Positions 26,972 through 34,964 of a stretch of 64,000 nucleotides of DNA are shown here, piece after piece; position 1 is the stretch's first letter; every line of letters starts with the position of its first letter. A model generated the notes under the pieces. That model was given only the letters and a program-made list of their open reading frames with translations, was not told where the DNA came from and ran no database searches. The stretch is from contig NZ_JAPYZZ010000015.1 in assembly GCF_027460065.1 (NCBI RefSeq), forward strand, positions 31,048 to 95,047. Reading direction: 5' to 3'. This DNA is from Martinezella rhizogenes. Lineage in GTDB: Bacteria; Pseudomonadota; Alphaproteobacteria; Rhizobiales; Rhizobiaceae. A program made the position numbers and the translations under genes.

Positions 26972-28171
26972 ATGTCCGACGCCGCCTCCATGACGTCCCG
27001 CGTGCGCCTTATCGGCGTGCTGGCGCTTGGGCAGATCGTCAGCTGGGGTAGCGGTTTCGATATGCTGGCCATTCTCGCGCCACGGATCGGCAATGAACTG
27101 GCGATCGGCAACGAGATCGTTTTTGCCGGCCTCACCATCATGATGCTGATCAGCGCGCTTTGCGGTCCGCTGCTTGGAAGAATGCTCGTCCGCCGCGGTG
27201 CGGCACCCGTGCTGGTGGCCGGTTCCGTGCTCTTCGCCGCCGGTTTTGCCGTGCTTGCCTTTTCGGGTGGTGTCACGAGCTATCTTTTCGGCTGGGCCGT
27301 GATGGGCCTGGCCGCGACCTGCGGGTTGACGACGGCCGCCCATACGGCGGTGGTGGAGCGCGTGGGTGCGGAAAGTGGGCGGTTACTGACGCTTCTGATG
27401 CTGTTCACCGGCCTTTCAGGGGCAGTTTTCCTGCCCCTCACCGCGCTTGTGGAACAGCATCTCGGCTGGCGCGGCACGCTTGTGCTTTATGCCTGTCTGC
27501 AGATTTTCGTCCTTCTGCCACTCTATCTTTTCGTGCTTCCCGGCCGTCCGGTCCGCACGGAGGCGAAGCGGCAGCAAACAGATGCCCTTTCGTCCTCGCC
27601 GGTCGATACACGCCGGGCCTTTCTGCTACTGGCAGCCATGACGACGATCAGCGCGTTTACGACATTCGGCCTGTCGCCGCTCCTGCCGCTGCTCCTGGTA
27701 CAGGCGGGAGCAGCGCAATCGCTTGCCGTGCAGCTGGCATCGGTGCGCAGCCTGCTGGCAATTACGGCGCGCGGGCTGGATTTCCTGCTTGGAAAACGCG
27801 GCAATCCCTTTGTCACGGCCGCGATCGGCCTCTGTCTGCTGTTCCTGTCGCTGCTGCTGTTGCTTGGCTTTGCCCCGGCCATGCCGTCCTTCATCGGCTT
27901 CATCGTGTTTTTCGGTTTCGGCGCCGGCGTGCTCACCGTCAGCCGGGCCGTGCTGCCGCTCGCCGTGTTTTCGCCTGAAGACTATGGTCTTCAGGCGGCG
28001 CGCATCTCCCTGCCGCAGAACCTCGCCATTGCCGTCGCACCGGTCATTTTCACACTGGCGTTGGATCGCGGCGGGGTGGCGGCCATGCTTGGGATTGCCG
28101 CTGTGCTGATCGGCATTTCGTTCCTGCTGTTGATCGCTCTCTGGCGAACCGTGCGTAGACAAGGCTCCTGA
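26972..28171 (+). CDS. Major facilitator superfamily transporter inserted inside the GTA cluster
   Basis: Protein of 399 residues on the strand opposite to the GTA genes. About 12 hydrophobic helices are visible, with MFS-type loops (GRMLVRRGAAPVLVAG between helices 2 and 3, GFGAGVLTVSRAVLPLAVF near the C-terminus). Substrate unknown; drug or sugar efflux is possible. It lies between gp9 (divergent, 90 bp apart) and gp8 (convergent, 7 bp apart), two genes that are adjacent in Rhodobacter GTA. GC content looks similar to the neighbours by eye. The ORF appears intact. The start at 26972 lacks an obvious ribosome-binding site. Confidence 0.9.
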   Translation: MSDAASMTSRVRLIGVLALGQIVSWGSGFDMLAILAPRIGNELAIGNEIVFAGLTIMMLISALCGPLLGRMLVRRGAAPVLVAGSVLFAAGFAVLAFSGGVTSYLFGWAVMGLAATCGLTTAAHTAVVERVGAESGRLLTLLMLFTGLSGAVFLPLTALVEQHLGWRGTLVLYACLQIFVLLPLYLFVLPGRPVRTEAKRQQTDALSSSPVDTRRAFLLLAAMTTISAFTTFGLSPLLPLLLVQAGAAQSLAVQLASVRSLLAITARGLDFLLGKRGNPFVTAAIGLCLLFLSLLLLLGFAPAMPSFIGFIVFFGFGAGVLTVSRAVLPLAVFSPEDYGLQAARISLPQNLAIAVAPVIFTLALDRGGVAAMLGIAAVLIGISFLLLIALWRTVRRQGS

Positions 28172-28178
28172 AACGGCA

Positions 28179-28574
28179 CTATTCCGTCACGGCCCTGAAA
28201 CGCATTTCCGTCACAAAATTCCGCGTCTTCGCCTCGCGCCGCGAGCGGCTGGAGAGAAGCAGCAGATTGACGAGAGAGACGCCGGCAATCGACAATGCCG
28301 CATCGTCGAGCAGGTTTTTCACCCGAGCGGCGATCTCCCCCGCATCCTTGCGGCCATTGGCATCGCTCCAGATTTGCAGCGCCAGGAAATGTTCCTCGCC
28401 CTTTTCCGTCGCCGTCGAGTAATCCCGGCTTTCGAGATCGCCGATCACGATGCAGGGCAGAACGGCGCGCGACAGAAGCCGGTCGACAATGCCGCCGGGG
28501 GTGAGCGTCATGAGCGCCGCATCGCCCGCCAGCCGCGCGAAAATCGCCTGAAGAAACGCATTGGCAGCGCTCAT
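28179..28574 (-). CDS. GTA gp8-like tail completion protein (DUF3168)
   Basis: Protein of 131 residues. It starts MSAANAFLQAIFARLAGDAAL after a strong GAGGAGGAAAG site that lies in the end of gp7, and the start overlaps the gp7 stop as ATGA. The segment VIGDLESRDYSTATEKGEEHFLALQIWSDANGRKDAGEIAARVKNLL is the DUF3168 core. It caps the tail-neck junction in related phages. Downstream it faces the stop of the MFS gene. Confidence 0.92.
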   Translation of the reverse strand: MSAANAFLQAIFARLAGDAALMTLTPGGIVDRLLSRAVLPCIVIGDLESRDYSTATEKGEEHFLALQIWSDANGRKDAGEIAARVKNLLDDAALSIAGVSLVNLLLLSSRSRREAKTRNFVTEMRFRAVTE

Positions 28575-28906
28575 CGGCTTTCCTCCTCGCAACGGCAGAC
28601 GATGAAGCGTCTCGTCTCATCCGGATCCATCGTCGCCCGGATCGCGAGAATGCGCCGGCCCTTGCGAAAGCGCATGCCGGTGGTGACGTCACTGCGAAAG
28701 GCCAGCCAGACGCGGTGGGTGATCGTCACACCCTCGGCAGACGCCCGCTCATGGGAGGCCTCGGAAATCGGTTCTATGGCCGCCCAGAGCGACCGCAGGA
28801 CAGACCAGCTTTCCGTTGTACCGCCCTGCCCGTCGGCCGTTTCGGTGCGCAGTTCCAGTTCCAGCCGCGCCGTCAGCTTGCCGGGGTCGAGAAAAACGAG
28901 GTTCAT
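28571..28906 (-). CDS. GTA gp7-like phage head-tail adaptor
   Basis: Protein of 111 residues. MNLVFLDPGKLTARLELELRTE and GQGGTTESWSVLRSLWAAIEP match the phage head-tail joining (SPP1 gp16-type) adaptor family. It should connect the portal-associated ring to the tail. It sits between gp6 (3 bp gap) and gp8 (4 nt overlap) in the typical order. Confidence 0.92.
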   Translation of the reverse strand: MNLVFLDPGKLTARLELELRTETADGQGGTTESWSVLRSLWAAIEPISEASHERASAEGVTITHRVWLAFRSDVTTGMRFRKGRRILAIRATMDPDETRRFIVCRCEEESR

Positions 28907-28909
28907 GGC

Positions 28910-29479
28910 TCAAAGCCCCAGGCGGCAGAAGGGCGCCACCAGCCGTTCGTAACCGGCGGGAACCGCCGCAGGCTGGTTCTCCGGTGCGACCGCGCCGCGA
29001 AAGGCGAACATCTGCGCTACATGCATCAACATGGCGCGTTTCAGCGTGTCGGGCACATCCGTGCCGGCCTCTCCGTAACCGGCGATGAAATCAATCTCGA
29101 TACCGTTCATCGCCCGGCCGGGGCTTGGCGGATCGCGCAGCCACAGCCGCGCCGGGCGCGCCACGCCGTCGACTAATCTGTCAGCGGTCGTGATGTTTGC
29201 CGCGCGGCCCTGACCGTCAAAAACCAGAATCGTTTCGATGGCTTGCACCGGTCCCTTGCCAATCAGAATCACGCCGTTCTGAGGCCACCGATCAAGATAA
29301 AGCCGCCAGGTCTGGCGGATGAGGCAGAGGCCGGTCACGCGTTCCAGGTGTTCACGGGCGGTGCGCAGCAATGCGGCCAGAAGCGCGTCCTCCTCGCCGC
29401 CGTCGAGACGCAGATGCGCCTTGACCTCGGCAAGCGTCAGCGGCTCCGCCTGCGGCGGATGAATGAGGGCATAGGTCAT
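28910..29479 (-). CDS. GTA gp6-like head-tail connector
   Basis: Protein of 189 residues. MTYALIHPPQAEPLTLAEVKAHLRLD is the classic N-terminus of the gp6-like connector family; ALLAALLRTAREHLERVTGLCL follows. The remainder carries DRWPQNGVILIGKGPVQAI and GYGEAGTDVPDTLKRAMLMHVAQMF. It forms the connector ring below the portal. Upstream lies a family B repeat, so transcription from gp5 into gp6 could be reduced by its stem-loop. Confidence 0.93.
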   Translation of the reverse strand: MTYALIHPPQAEPLTLAEVKAHLRLDGGEEDALLAALLRTAREHLERVTGLCLIRQTWRLYLDRWPQNGVILIGKGPVQAIETILVFDGQGRAANITTADRLVDGVARPARLWLRDPPSPGRAMNGIEIDFIAGYGEAGTDVPDTLKRAMLMHVAQMFAFRGAVAPENQPAAVPAGYERLVAPFCRLGL

Positions 29480-29520
29480 TGGGGTCTCCGATGAAGAGGG
29501 CGAGCGGGTGCGTCTTTCGC

Positions 29521-29640
29521 CTTCTCCCCGAGGGGGAGAAGGTCGCGGCAGCGGGATGAGGGGGCAAGGGCAGTGATAGACCGAGAGCTTGCCCCCTCAT
29601 CCGGCCCTTCGGGCCACCTTCTCCCCCACGGGGAGAAGAA
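29521..29640. repeat. Palindromic intergenic repeat, family B, copy 2 (inside GTA cluster)
   Basis: Arms CTTCTCCCCGAGGGGGAGAA (29521-29540) and CTTCTCCCCCACGGGGAGAA (29619-29638) plus inner GGGATGAGGGGG and CCCCCTCATCC. It occupies the whole spacer between the capsid gene gp5 and connector gene gp6. It is an independent copy of the element at 9759-9880. Confidence 0.85.
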
Positions 29641-29660
29641 CCGAGCGGCACCGTCGAGGC

Positions 29661-30929
29661 TCAATTCACCCCGAATTTCACCAGCTTGATCGCCTCGAAA
29701 TTCTGCACGCCGCCACCCATTCGCTTGGTGGTGTAGAACAGCACATAGGGTTTCGCCGAATAGGGATCGCGCAGGATGCGTACGCCGGTGCGGTCAACGA
29801 CGAGGTAACCGGCGCGGAAGTCGCCAAAGGCGATGGCGAAACTGTTGGCGGCCACACCAGGCATGTCCTCGGCCTCCGTTACCGGAAAGCCCATCAGCGA
29901 GGCCGGCTGGCCGGCGGCGGCCGGCGGGTGCCAGAGATAGGCGCCGCTGGTATCCTTGAAGCGGCGCAATGCGCCTTGCGTCTTGCGGTTCATCAGGAAG
30001 GTGCCGTTCTGGCGATGGCCGGCTTTCAGCGCATAAACGGCATCGAGCAGTACGTCCATCGGCCCGGCAGAGGCGAAACCGGCCGAAACGCCGGTTGCGA
30101 CATAACCGATATTGCCCCAGCTCCAGCCATCATTGGCAACGGGGGTATAGGAGAGGAACCCTTTTGGCTTGTTGATGCCATCACCGGCGATGAAGGCTGT
30201 TGCCTCCTGCTCGGCGAAGGCAATGTCCACTTCGGACGCGATCCAGGCCTCGATATCGACGGCCGCATCATCCAGCAGGCCCTGCGTGGCCGCCGGCATG
30301 GCGTAAAGCTCCATGGTCGGGAAAGAAAGCTCCGCAAGCTGCGGCGTTGCCGTCTGCGGACGCGCCGCCGTTTCGGAGACCCAGCCGGTCGTCATGCCAC
30401 CCGGCGCGAAGGGTTTCTTCAGAACGGCGGCGGAAACCTGCCGTACGGTCGCCAGCGCCCGGATCGGCGAAATCGCCGTCATGCGCCGGCCGATCTCGCC
30501 ATCCGTCTCGCTCGGCAGCAGAAAACCGCCATCCGCCCCGGTCGAACCGGCGAAGGCCTTGGCCTCCAGATCGCGCAGCGCGCCTTCCTCGCCGCGGCGG
30601 ATATAGGCCTCGAAAGCTGCCTTATGCTCCTCGGAATCGTGGGAAAGCGCGTCGTTGCGGCCAAGCGCAGGGCGCGCCTTCTTGAGCGCAAGGTCATCCA
30701 TGATCCTGCGGTTGTCGTCGAGCGCCTTGTCGATGCGGTCGAGCTTGTCGCGGGTCACAACATCCGACCCCATCTTGCGCTCGATATCGGCAAGCCGCTG
30801 GTCGTTGGTTTCACGGAAGGCCTCGAACGCTTCCATGAAGTCGTCGAAGGCGGCCGTCACCGTATCGGGCACGGCTTTCACCTGCGGCGCGACGGTCATC
30901 GGGGCCGGTTTCGTCATCTGGTCCGTCAT
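29661..30929 (-). CDS. Phage major capsid protein, HK97 family (GTA gp5-like)
   Basis: Protein of 422 residues. The N-terminal about 110 residues are charged and helical (FDDFMEAFEAFRETNDQRLADIERKMGS, KALDDNRRIMDD): the delta scaffold-like region of HK97 capsids. The mature part has GGFLLPSETDGEIGRRMTAI and the capsid fold segments ELSFPTMELYAMPAATQGLLDDAAVDIEAW and DFRAGYLVVDRTGVRILRDP. It self-assembles into the head. ATG at 30929 has an AAGGAAAA site. The cleavage point is expected near residue 110-120. It is encoded directly after the prohead protease. Confidence 0.95.
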   Translation of the reverse strand: MTDQMTKPAPMTVAPQVKAVPDTVTAAFDDFMEAFEAFRETNDQRLADIERKMGSDVVTRDKLDRIDKALDDNRRIMDDLALKKARPALGRNDALSHDSEEHKAAFEAYIRRGEEGALRDLEAKAFAGSTGADGGFLLPSETDGEIGRRMTAISPIRALATVRQVSAAVLKKPFAPGGMTTGWVSETAARPQTATPQLAELSFPTMELYAMPAATQGLLDDAAVDIEAWIASEVDIAFAEQEATAFIAGDGINKPKGFLSYTPVANDGWSWGNIGYVATGVSAGFASAGPMDVLLDAVYALKAGHRQNGTFLMNRKTQGALRRFKDTSGAYLWHPPAAAGQPASLMGFPVTEAEDMPGVAANSFAIAFGDFRAGYLVVDRTGVRILRDPYSAKPYVLFYTTKRMGGGVQNFEAIKLVKFGVN

Positions 30930-30961
30930 GTGGTTTTCCTTTTTCGTTGATACCTGAAGGG

Positions 30962-31534
30962 TCAGCGTTTGAAGGTTGTGTCGAATAGCGAGCGGGCGGC
31001 GCGGCGCATCGCGCGCACCAGTTCGGTCTCCCGGTCCCTGAAGAAGCGGGCATGCTTGACGTCGGAGACCCGCGCAGAAGGCAGCATCGGGAAGGTCACG
31101 ACCGAGATTTCCCAGAGATCGGCCTCCAGAATGCGCCGCACACCACTGCTAGCACCCTTGCCGGAACGAACCGTGCGAAAGCCGATCGACAAGCCGTCCA
31201 GCGCGCCGGTCTTCATCAGCGAATGCACCTCGCGGGAACGGGCAACGCCGGGTGCGAGGATGCCTTCGACATAAAGACCGCGCTCGTCCTCGCGGATGGT
31301 GCGCCATGCGCCGATCGGCTCGGCCGGATCATGCTGGTAGAGCATGCGGATACCCGCCGCTCCCCGCTCCTCGATGGAACGGCGGAAAGCCCCGCGTTCG
31401 ATCACGTCCTTGCCGAGATCGACCTCGCCGAAGACGCTGGCATAACCGGAAAAGGTGCCGTCGCTGGTGATGCCACGCAGTTCCAGACTGGCGAATTTGC
31501 GCGTGGCGGGACGCGGCCCGCGATAGACGTGCAT
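30962..31534 (-). CDS. Prohead protease (GTA gp4-like), HK97 prohead protease family
   Basis: Protein of 190 residues. It begins MHVYRGPRPATRKFASLELR; the fold segment is GTFSGYASVFGEVD. Catalytic His lies in RMLYQHDPAEPIG (about residue 68) and Ser in GALDGLSIGFR (about 116), the expected herpesvirus-assemblin-like dyad. It cleaves the capsid delta domain during maturation. It sits immediately upstream of the capsid gene (32 bp gap) in the same orientation. Confidence 0.94.
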   Translation of the reverse strand: MHVYRGPRPATRKFASLELRGITSDGTFSGYASVFGEVDLGKDVIERGAFRRSIEERGAAGIRMLYQHDPAEPIGAWRTIREDERGLYVEGILAPGVARSREVHSLMKTGALDGLSIGFRTVRSGKGASSGVRRILEADLWEISVVTFPMLPSARVSDVKHARFFRDRETELVRAMRRAARSLFDTTFKR

Positions 31535-31585
31535 GAAAAACTCCTGCGATGTGAAGAGAGGGGAACGACGTCGCTCTCAGGCTGT

Positions 31586-31620
31586 GGGCTCCGGGCTTCG
31601 GGCTCTGGGCTCCGGGCTCT
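31586..31620. repeat. Short GC-rich degenerate tandem repeat
   Basis: Two copies of GGGCTCCGGGCT (31586-31597 and 31607-31618), each followed by a CGGGCTCT-like unit with a 21-nt period. It fills the small spacer between the prohead protease gene and the gp3.5-like gene, and touches the latter's stop. It is followed by an alternating GCGCGC stretch. Confidence 0.6.
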
Positions 31621-31940
31621 CAGGCGCGCGGGCGCGCGCCGTATCGTTCGGCGATGCGCACCAGAACGCCCAGCCCCCACCAGGCGCCCATGCTGGCGGC
31701 AGCAGAGCCGGCCACCATGATTTCCCGGCCTGAAAGCGCCCCGGCAATATCAAGCTGCTGCACGATCCACAGGCCGATCGGGCCGCCGAAGATCATGCCG
31801 CAGGAAACGCCGGTGACGAAACGGCTCGCCGCTTCGCGTTTGCTTTTCGGCAGCAGGTAAACGAGTGAGACACCCGCGCCCGCCACGGCGCCGGTGATGC
31901 GGGCGGCCCAGATACCGGCCTCATTGGCGAATTCAGACAT
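31620..31940 (-). CDS. Small hydrophobic protein in the gp3.5 position of the GTA cluster
   Basis: Protein of 106 residues. Two or three hydrophobic segments are visible (ARITGAVAGAGVSLVYLLP; GVSCGMIFGGPIGLWIVQQLD; MVAGSAAASMGAWWGLGVLV) with a basic loop KSKREAASR. ATG at 31940. It lies between portal and protease where RcGTA carries the small gene 3.5. I do not recognise a defined family with confidence; a DUF6107-like rhizobial protein is possible. The helices make a membrane role (holin or anchor) conceivable, but this is only inference. Confidence 0.7.
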   Translation of the reverse strand: MSEFANEAGIWAARITGAVAGAGVSLVYLLPKSKREAASRFVTGVSCGMIFGGPIGLWIVQQLDIAGALSGREIMVAGSAAASMGAWWGLGVLVRIAERYGARPRA

Positions 31941-32136
31941 GGGTAATCATTCCCGTTTAGGATGTTGCAATCGGGCGAACGCACCGCGCCGCCCGCAGGC
32001 GCTTTTTGCGCGCCTGTGATGGGTGATTTTCGAATCGTCGGAATCGCTTGGACGGAAGACCTCACAAAGAGAGTCCGCTTCTTCAGAAAGTGATTCAACT
32101 CAACCCGCCCGCTTCCAAGGGCGTGGTTCCAGCCAC

Positions 32137-33303
32137 TCAGTAACCGACGGCTTCGCGTTTTTCCTCGTCGCTCAAAAAGGATGCCGCGCCGATGCGTGTC
32201 CAGAGCGCATCCCGTTCGCCGGCAAGCCCGGCGATCCTGTCGAGATCGGGTTCCAGCCTCAACCCGGCGCCGAAGACCGGTGCCAGCCAGCCGCAGAGCC
32301 TTGCCGCCGTGCGATAAACCAGTGGCAGCACGGTGAGGCGATAAAAGGCGCGGTTCGCCTCCTGGTAATTGGCATAGGTATTGTCACCGGGAATACCGAT
32401 CAGCATCGGCGGCACGCCGAGCGAGAGCGCGATATCGCGCGCCGCTCCGTTGCGGGCCTCCAGAAAATCCATGTCGCGCGGTGAAAGACCCATGGCCTTC
32501 CAGTCCAGCCCGCCCTCCAGAAGCAGTGGCCGGCCGGCATTCATGGCCCCCTGATAGCCCTCTTCCAGTTCACGTTTCAGCCGCTCATATTGCTCGGTGG
32601 AGAGATTGCCGCCCTCCTTGGGCTGGTAGACCAGCGCACCGGAAGGCCGGGCGGAATTGTCGAGCAGCCGCTTGTTCCAATGGCTTGCGGCATTGTGGAG
32701 ATCGAGCGCCGCACCCGCGGAGGCGAGCGGCGCAAAACCGACCCGGTCGTCCAGCGGATGGAAAAGCTTCAGATGCAGAAGCCCCAGCCCATCGCGGTCA
32801 GTGGCGATACGCCGCGCGGCGCGGCCCTCGGCGCGGTATTCATAAGCCGCCGGCCAGCCATCAGGCCCCTCGACGATGCTGACCCGGTCGGGCCTCAGGA
32901 GATGCAGCTCACGCAACCGACCGCCAACCATCAGCGGTTCGATATAGGCGTTTCCGGAGAGCATGAGATGGCCATAAAGCGTCTCGAAAAAATCCGGCCC
33001 GCCCATATGGGCGCTCGGCTGCGACAGCAGGGCCAGGAGCGGATGATCGGCCAGTTCCTCGTCACCATCATAAACCAGCCAGCTGACGGCGGCGGACGTT
33101 TCCGCCACCATGCGGGCGGCGCGGTGGGCGACCGGGTTCTTCATGAAACCTTCGCGGGCCAGAGCGGCATAGGAACGGCCGGACCAGAAGGCCTGCCCGC
33201 CCTGCATGGCCACGGCCATGAAGCCCTCGGCCATTTTCCGGCTTTCAGGCACGGCTTTGCCATCCGCCGGGCGCAGCCACGGCAGGGAGAAAGGAAATCG
33301 CAT
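32137..33303 (-). CDS. Phage portal protein (GTA gp3-like), HK97 type
   Basis: Protein of 388 residues forming the portal ring through which DNA is packaged and released. N-terminal motif FMKNPVAHRAARMVAETSAAVSWLVYD; centre GNAYIEPL and the C-terminal SLGVPPMLIGIPGDNTYANYQEANRAFYRLTVLPLV, all hallmarks of HK97-family portals. Length is near the RcGTA portal. The 196 bp downstream (31941-32136) contain no gene. Upstream lies a family C repeat. Confidence 0.95.
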   Translation of the reverse strand: MRFPFSLPWLRPADGKAVPESRKMAEGFMAVAMQGGQAFWSGRSYAALAREGFMKNPVAHRAARMVAETSAAVSWLVYDGDEELADHPLLALLSQPSAHMGGPDFFETLYGHLMLSGNAYIEPLMVGGRLRELHLLRPDRVSIVEGPDGWPAAYEYRAEGRAARRIATDRDGLGLLHLKLFHPLDDRVGFAPLASAGAALDLHNAASHWNKRLLDNSARPSGALVYQPKEGGNLSTEQYERLKRELEEGYQGAMNAGRPLLLEGGLDWKAMGLSPRDMDFLEARNGAARDIALSLGVPPMLIGIPGDNTYANYQEANRAFYRLTVLPLVYRTAARLCGWLAPVFGAGLRLEPDLDRIAGLAGERDALWTRIGAASFLSDEEKREAVGY

Positions 33304-33349
33304 GGAATTGTCCTTGTTTTTATTCCGGCTCAGCCTCCCGCCCGGACCT

Positions 33350-33495
33350 CATCCCTGTTCCCCGGGAGAAGCCCGAGGACGTCACAGGGATCCAGCCAGC
33401 CCAAGTCCTTGGGCTGAAAGGAGTCTTTCCGCCGCGCAGACGCGCGTCGACTGGATTCCTGTGACGTCCTCGGGCTTGTCCCGGGGAACAGGAAT
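33350..33495. repeat. Palindromic intergenic repeat, family C, copy 1
   Basis: Arms ATCCCTGTTCCCCGGGAGAA and TTGTCCCGGGGAACAGGAAT flank inner GATCCAGCCAGCCCAAGTCC and a central ACGCGCGTC dyad. It occurs also at 37026-37143, 40393-40512 and 59671-59787. This copy is longest and carries extra outer arms (GCCCGAGGACGTC twice). It separates the portal gene from the Dabb gene. No gene was seen in 33304-33596. Confidence 0.85.
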
Positions 33496-33596
33496 GCGGG
33501 CGGAGGGGGCCTGAGCCCTATGACGAAGGAAAGGTTTGCGCCCGTTGTCAGCAGACTAAGTGCACATGCACGTTACTTCGCAGACGAAATGAGATG

Positions 33597-33920
33597 CTAC
33601 CGGATCGGCGCCTTAACCGCCGTATCGCTGTTGAAATCGGCCGCGACACGGGTCTCGCGCAGTGGCTTCACCGTGCGGGTCGAAAGGTCATAGGCCGGAT
33701 CGGCCTTGTAAGCCGCCAGCGCCGCCTCGTTTTCAAACTCGCCGTAGACGATGAAATCGACCGAGTTGCCCCATTGATCCTTCTTGACGTTCTCGCCGAT
33801 TTCCAGCTTCAGCGCATGCGGTATCGCGGTGAGGCCGGAAAGCCCCCTGCGCACGGCATCGCGGTTTTCTTCGGGAACGGTGAAAAAGACGATATGGCGG
33901 ATCACGGTGTCACCTGTCAT
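33597..33920 (-). CDS. Dabb-family (stress-responsive A/B barrel) protein within the GTA cluster
   Basis: Protein of 107 residues, or 102 if the GTG at 33905 is the start, as the family N-terminus (IRHIVFFTVPEE) suggests and as an AGGTGA site would allow. The sequence matches the dimeric alpha/beta barrel fold. It continues with VKKDQWGNSVDFIVYGEFENEAALAAYKADPAY. Dabb proteins bind small molecules, or act as monooxygenases or stress proteins; nothing is known here. It is not part of the RcGTA gene set and may be a cargo gene. Confidence 0.8.
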   Translation of the reverse strand: MTGDTVIRHIVFFTVPEENRDAVRRGLSGLTAIPHALKLEIGENVKKDQWGNSVDFIVYGEFENEAALAAYKADPAYDLSTRTVKPLRETRVAADFNSDTAVKAPIR

Positions 33921-33963
33921 GCAAAGTTCAAGAGCGGCCTCAGCGGCACGGTGTAACGGGTTA

Positions 33964-34602
33964 TCATCTGGCCGACGCCGGTTCAATCCGCGCCGTAAGA
34001 AGGGCGCGATGAAATGCCCGTCCGTAACCGCTCACAAGCCGTGCCCGGTCACTGCCATTGATGATGGCGCGTGCGCCATCCCAATCCTCGCTGTCGCCGC
34101 TGAAGAAATCGGCAAGCCTGCGGCCGGTGAAGCTGCCGGCCATCATGCCGTGGATCAGGATCGTCGTTGCCACTTCCGCCTCCATGGCCCGCTCGGGGCG
34201 CTTCACCAGGTCGATACCCGTCAGCGCCGACATGGCGTCGTAGTTTCGGCGATGGGTCAGCTGCACGAAACCGCGCCCCAGCCAGCTTTTTCCTTCGGCA
34301 TCCAGCCGCCAATAGGGTTTGCGCACCATGGGCAGCCGGCCCGCCGCAAAGGCGCGGTCGAGCCTGACGATTGCCTCGGCGTCGCTTGCCGCCAATGTCT
34401 CGCGAACCGGCTGCATGGTCGCCGCCGTCTCGTGAAAGGCCGTCGCCAGCATATAGGCCAGCCAGCGCGGATCGCCGCCCGGCAGCGCCTTTTCGAAACC
34501 GGCAAGCACCGTTTTCGTACCGGCTAGCTGCGCGGCGCGCAGGCGGCCCCCGAAGATGGAAATTCGCACCGACGCGAAGAATCGCACCTCGTCATAGGCC
34601 AT
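33964..34602 (-). CDS. GH19-like muralytic enzyme (endolysin candidate) in the GTA cluster
   Basis: Protein of 212 residues without a clear signal peptide. LAYMLATAFHETAATMQPVRE carries the acidic catalytic residue in the HET motif, and WLGRGFVQLTHRRNYDAM is the G-x-x-Q-x-T motif of GH19/lysozyme-like folds. The rest (TGIDLVKRPERAMEAEVATTILIHGMM) also matches phage-related chitinase-like proteins. A role in cell-wall cleavage for particle release or entry is likely. It lies between terminase and portal, a position where RcGTA has no such gene. It depends on another protein, such as the holin-like gene at 19.2 kb, to reach the wall (inference). Confidence 0.75.
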   Translation of the reverse strand: MAYDEVRFFASVRISIFGGRLRAAQLAGTKTVLAGFEKALPGGDPRWLAYMLATAFHETAATMQPVRETLAASDAEAIVRLDRAFAAGRLPMVRKPYWRLDAEGKSWLGRGFVQLTHRRNYDAMSALTGIDLVKRPERAMEAEVATTILIHGMMAGSFTGRRLADFFSGDSEDWDGARAIINGSDRARLVSGYGRAFHRALLTARIEPASAR

Positions 34603-34812
34603 ATCAGGCTCCTGAAAGTGACGGGCGACAAGGCGCCCGGTTTTCTACATGACGGCCGTCACGACTAAATCGATTTGAAAAAACCTTAATCGATTTTAAT
34701 CCGCCGCCCGGGGTTTCGGGGTAAAAAATTCCTTGAATTCCGGAACCTTAGCGCGCTAACTCCATTCACCGCGCAGTTCAGTCGCGTTAACCAATCAAGG
34801 AGGAATGCCACC

Positions 34813-34920
34813 ATGACAGCGACAATCCCCCAGACCGTTTATGACCGCCTCGAAAACGAGTGGCGCCAGATGCGCGAAACCGGCTCTCAGCCGAAGCCGG
34901 CGCAATCTCCGAAGAAGTAA
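34813..34920 (+). CDS. 35-residue small protein with a strong ribosome-binding site
   Basis: Open frame of 35 codons plus TAA. AAGGAGG lies about 9 nt before the ATG, close to the ideal Shine-Dalgarno. The product is basic at the C-terminus (ETGSQPKPAQSPKK) and predicted helical at the start (TIPQTVYDRLENEWRQM). It is antisense to the GTA genes and divergent from the endolysin-like gene. The AT-richer stretch upstream (34670-34745) may carry a promoter. A 3-codon micro-ORF overlaps the ribosome-binding region. The family is unknown; it could be a regulatory peptide or a chance ORF. Confidence 0.55.
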   Translation: MTATIPQTVYDRLENEWRQMRETGSQPKPAQSPKK

Positions 34921-34964
34921 GGTCCACCGGACGCCCAATCATCGGCGGATACGGTGCCGAAAAT

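Noticed and set aside
31586..31638. Tandem GGGCTCCGGGCT stretch as a regulatory or mobile element
   Set aside because: Only two full units with degenerate spacing in a tiny spacer; more likely slippage in GC-rich DNA.
34686..34699. Possible CtrA box TTAATCGATTTTAA upstream of the endolysin-like gene
   Set aside because: Spacer is 6 bp rather than 7, and it lies in a simple AT stretch, so the match is not convincing.
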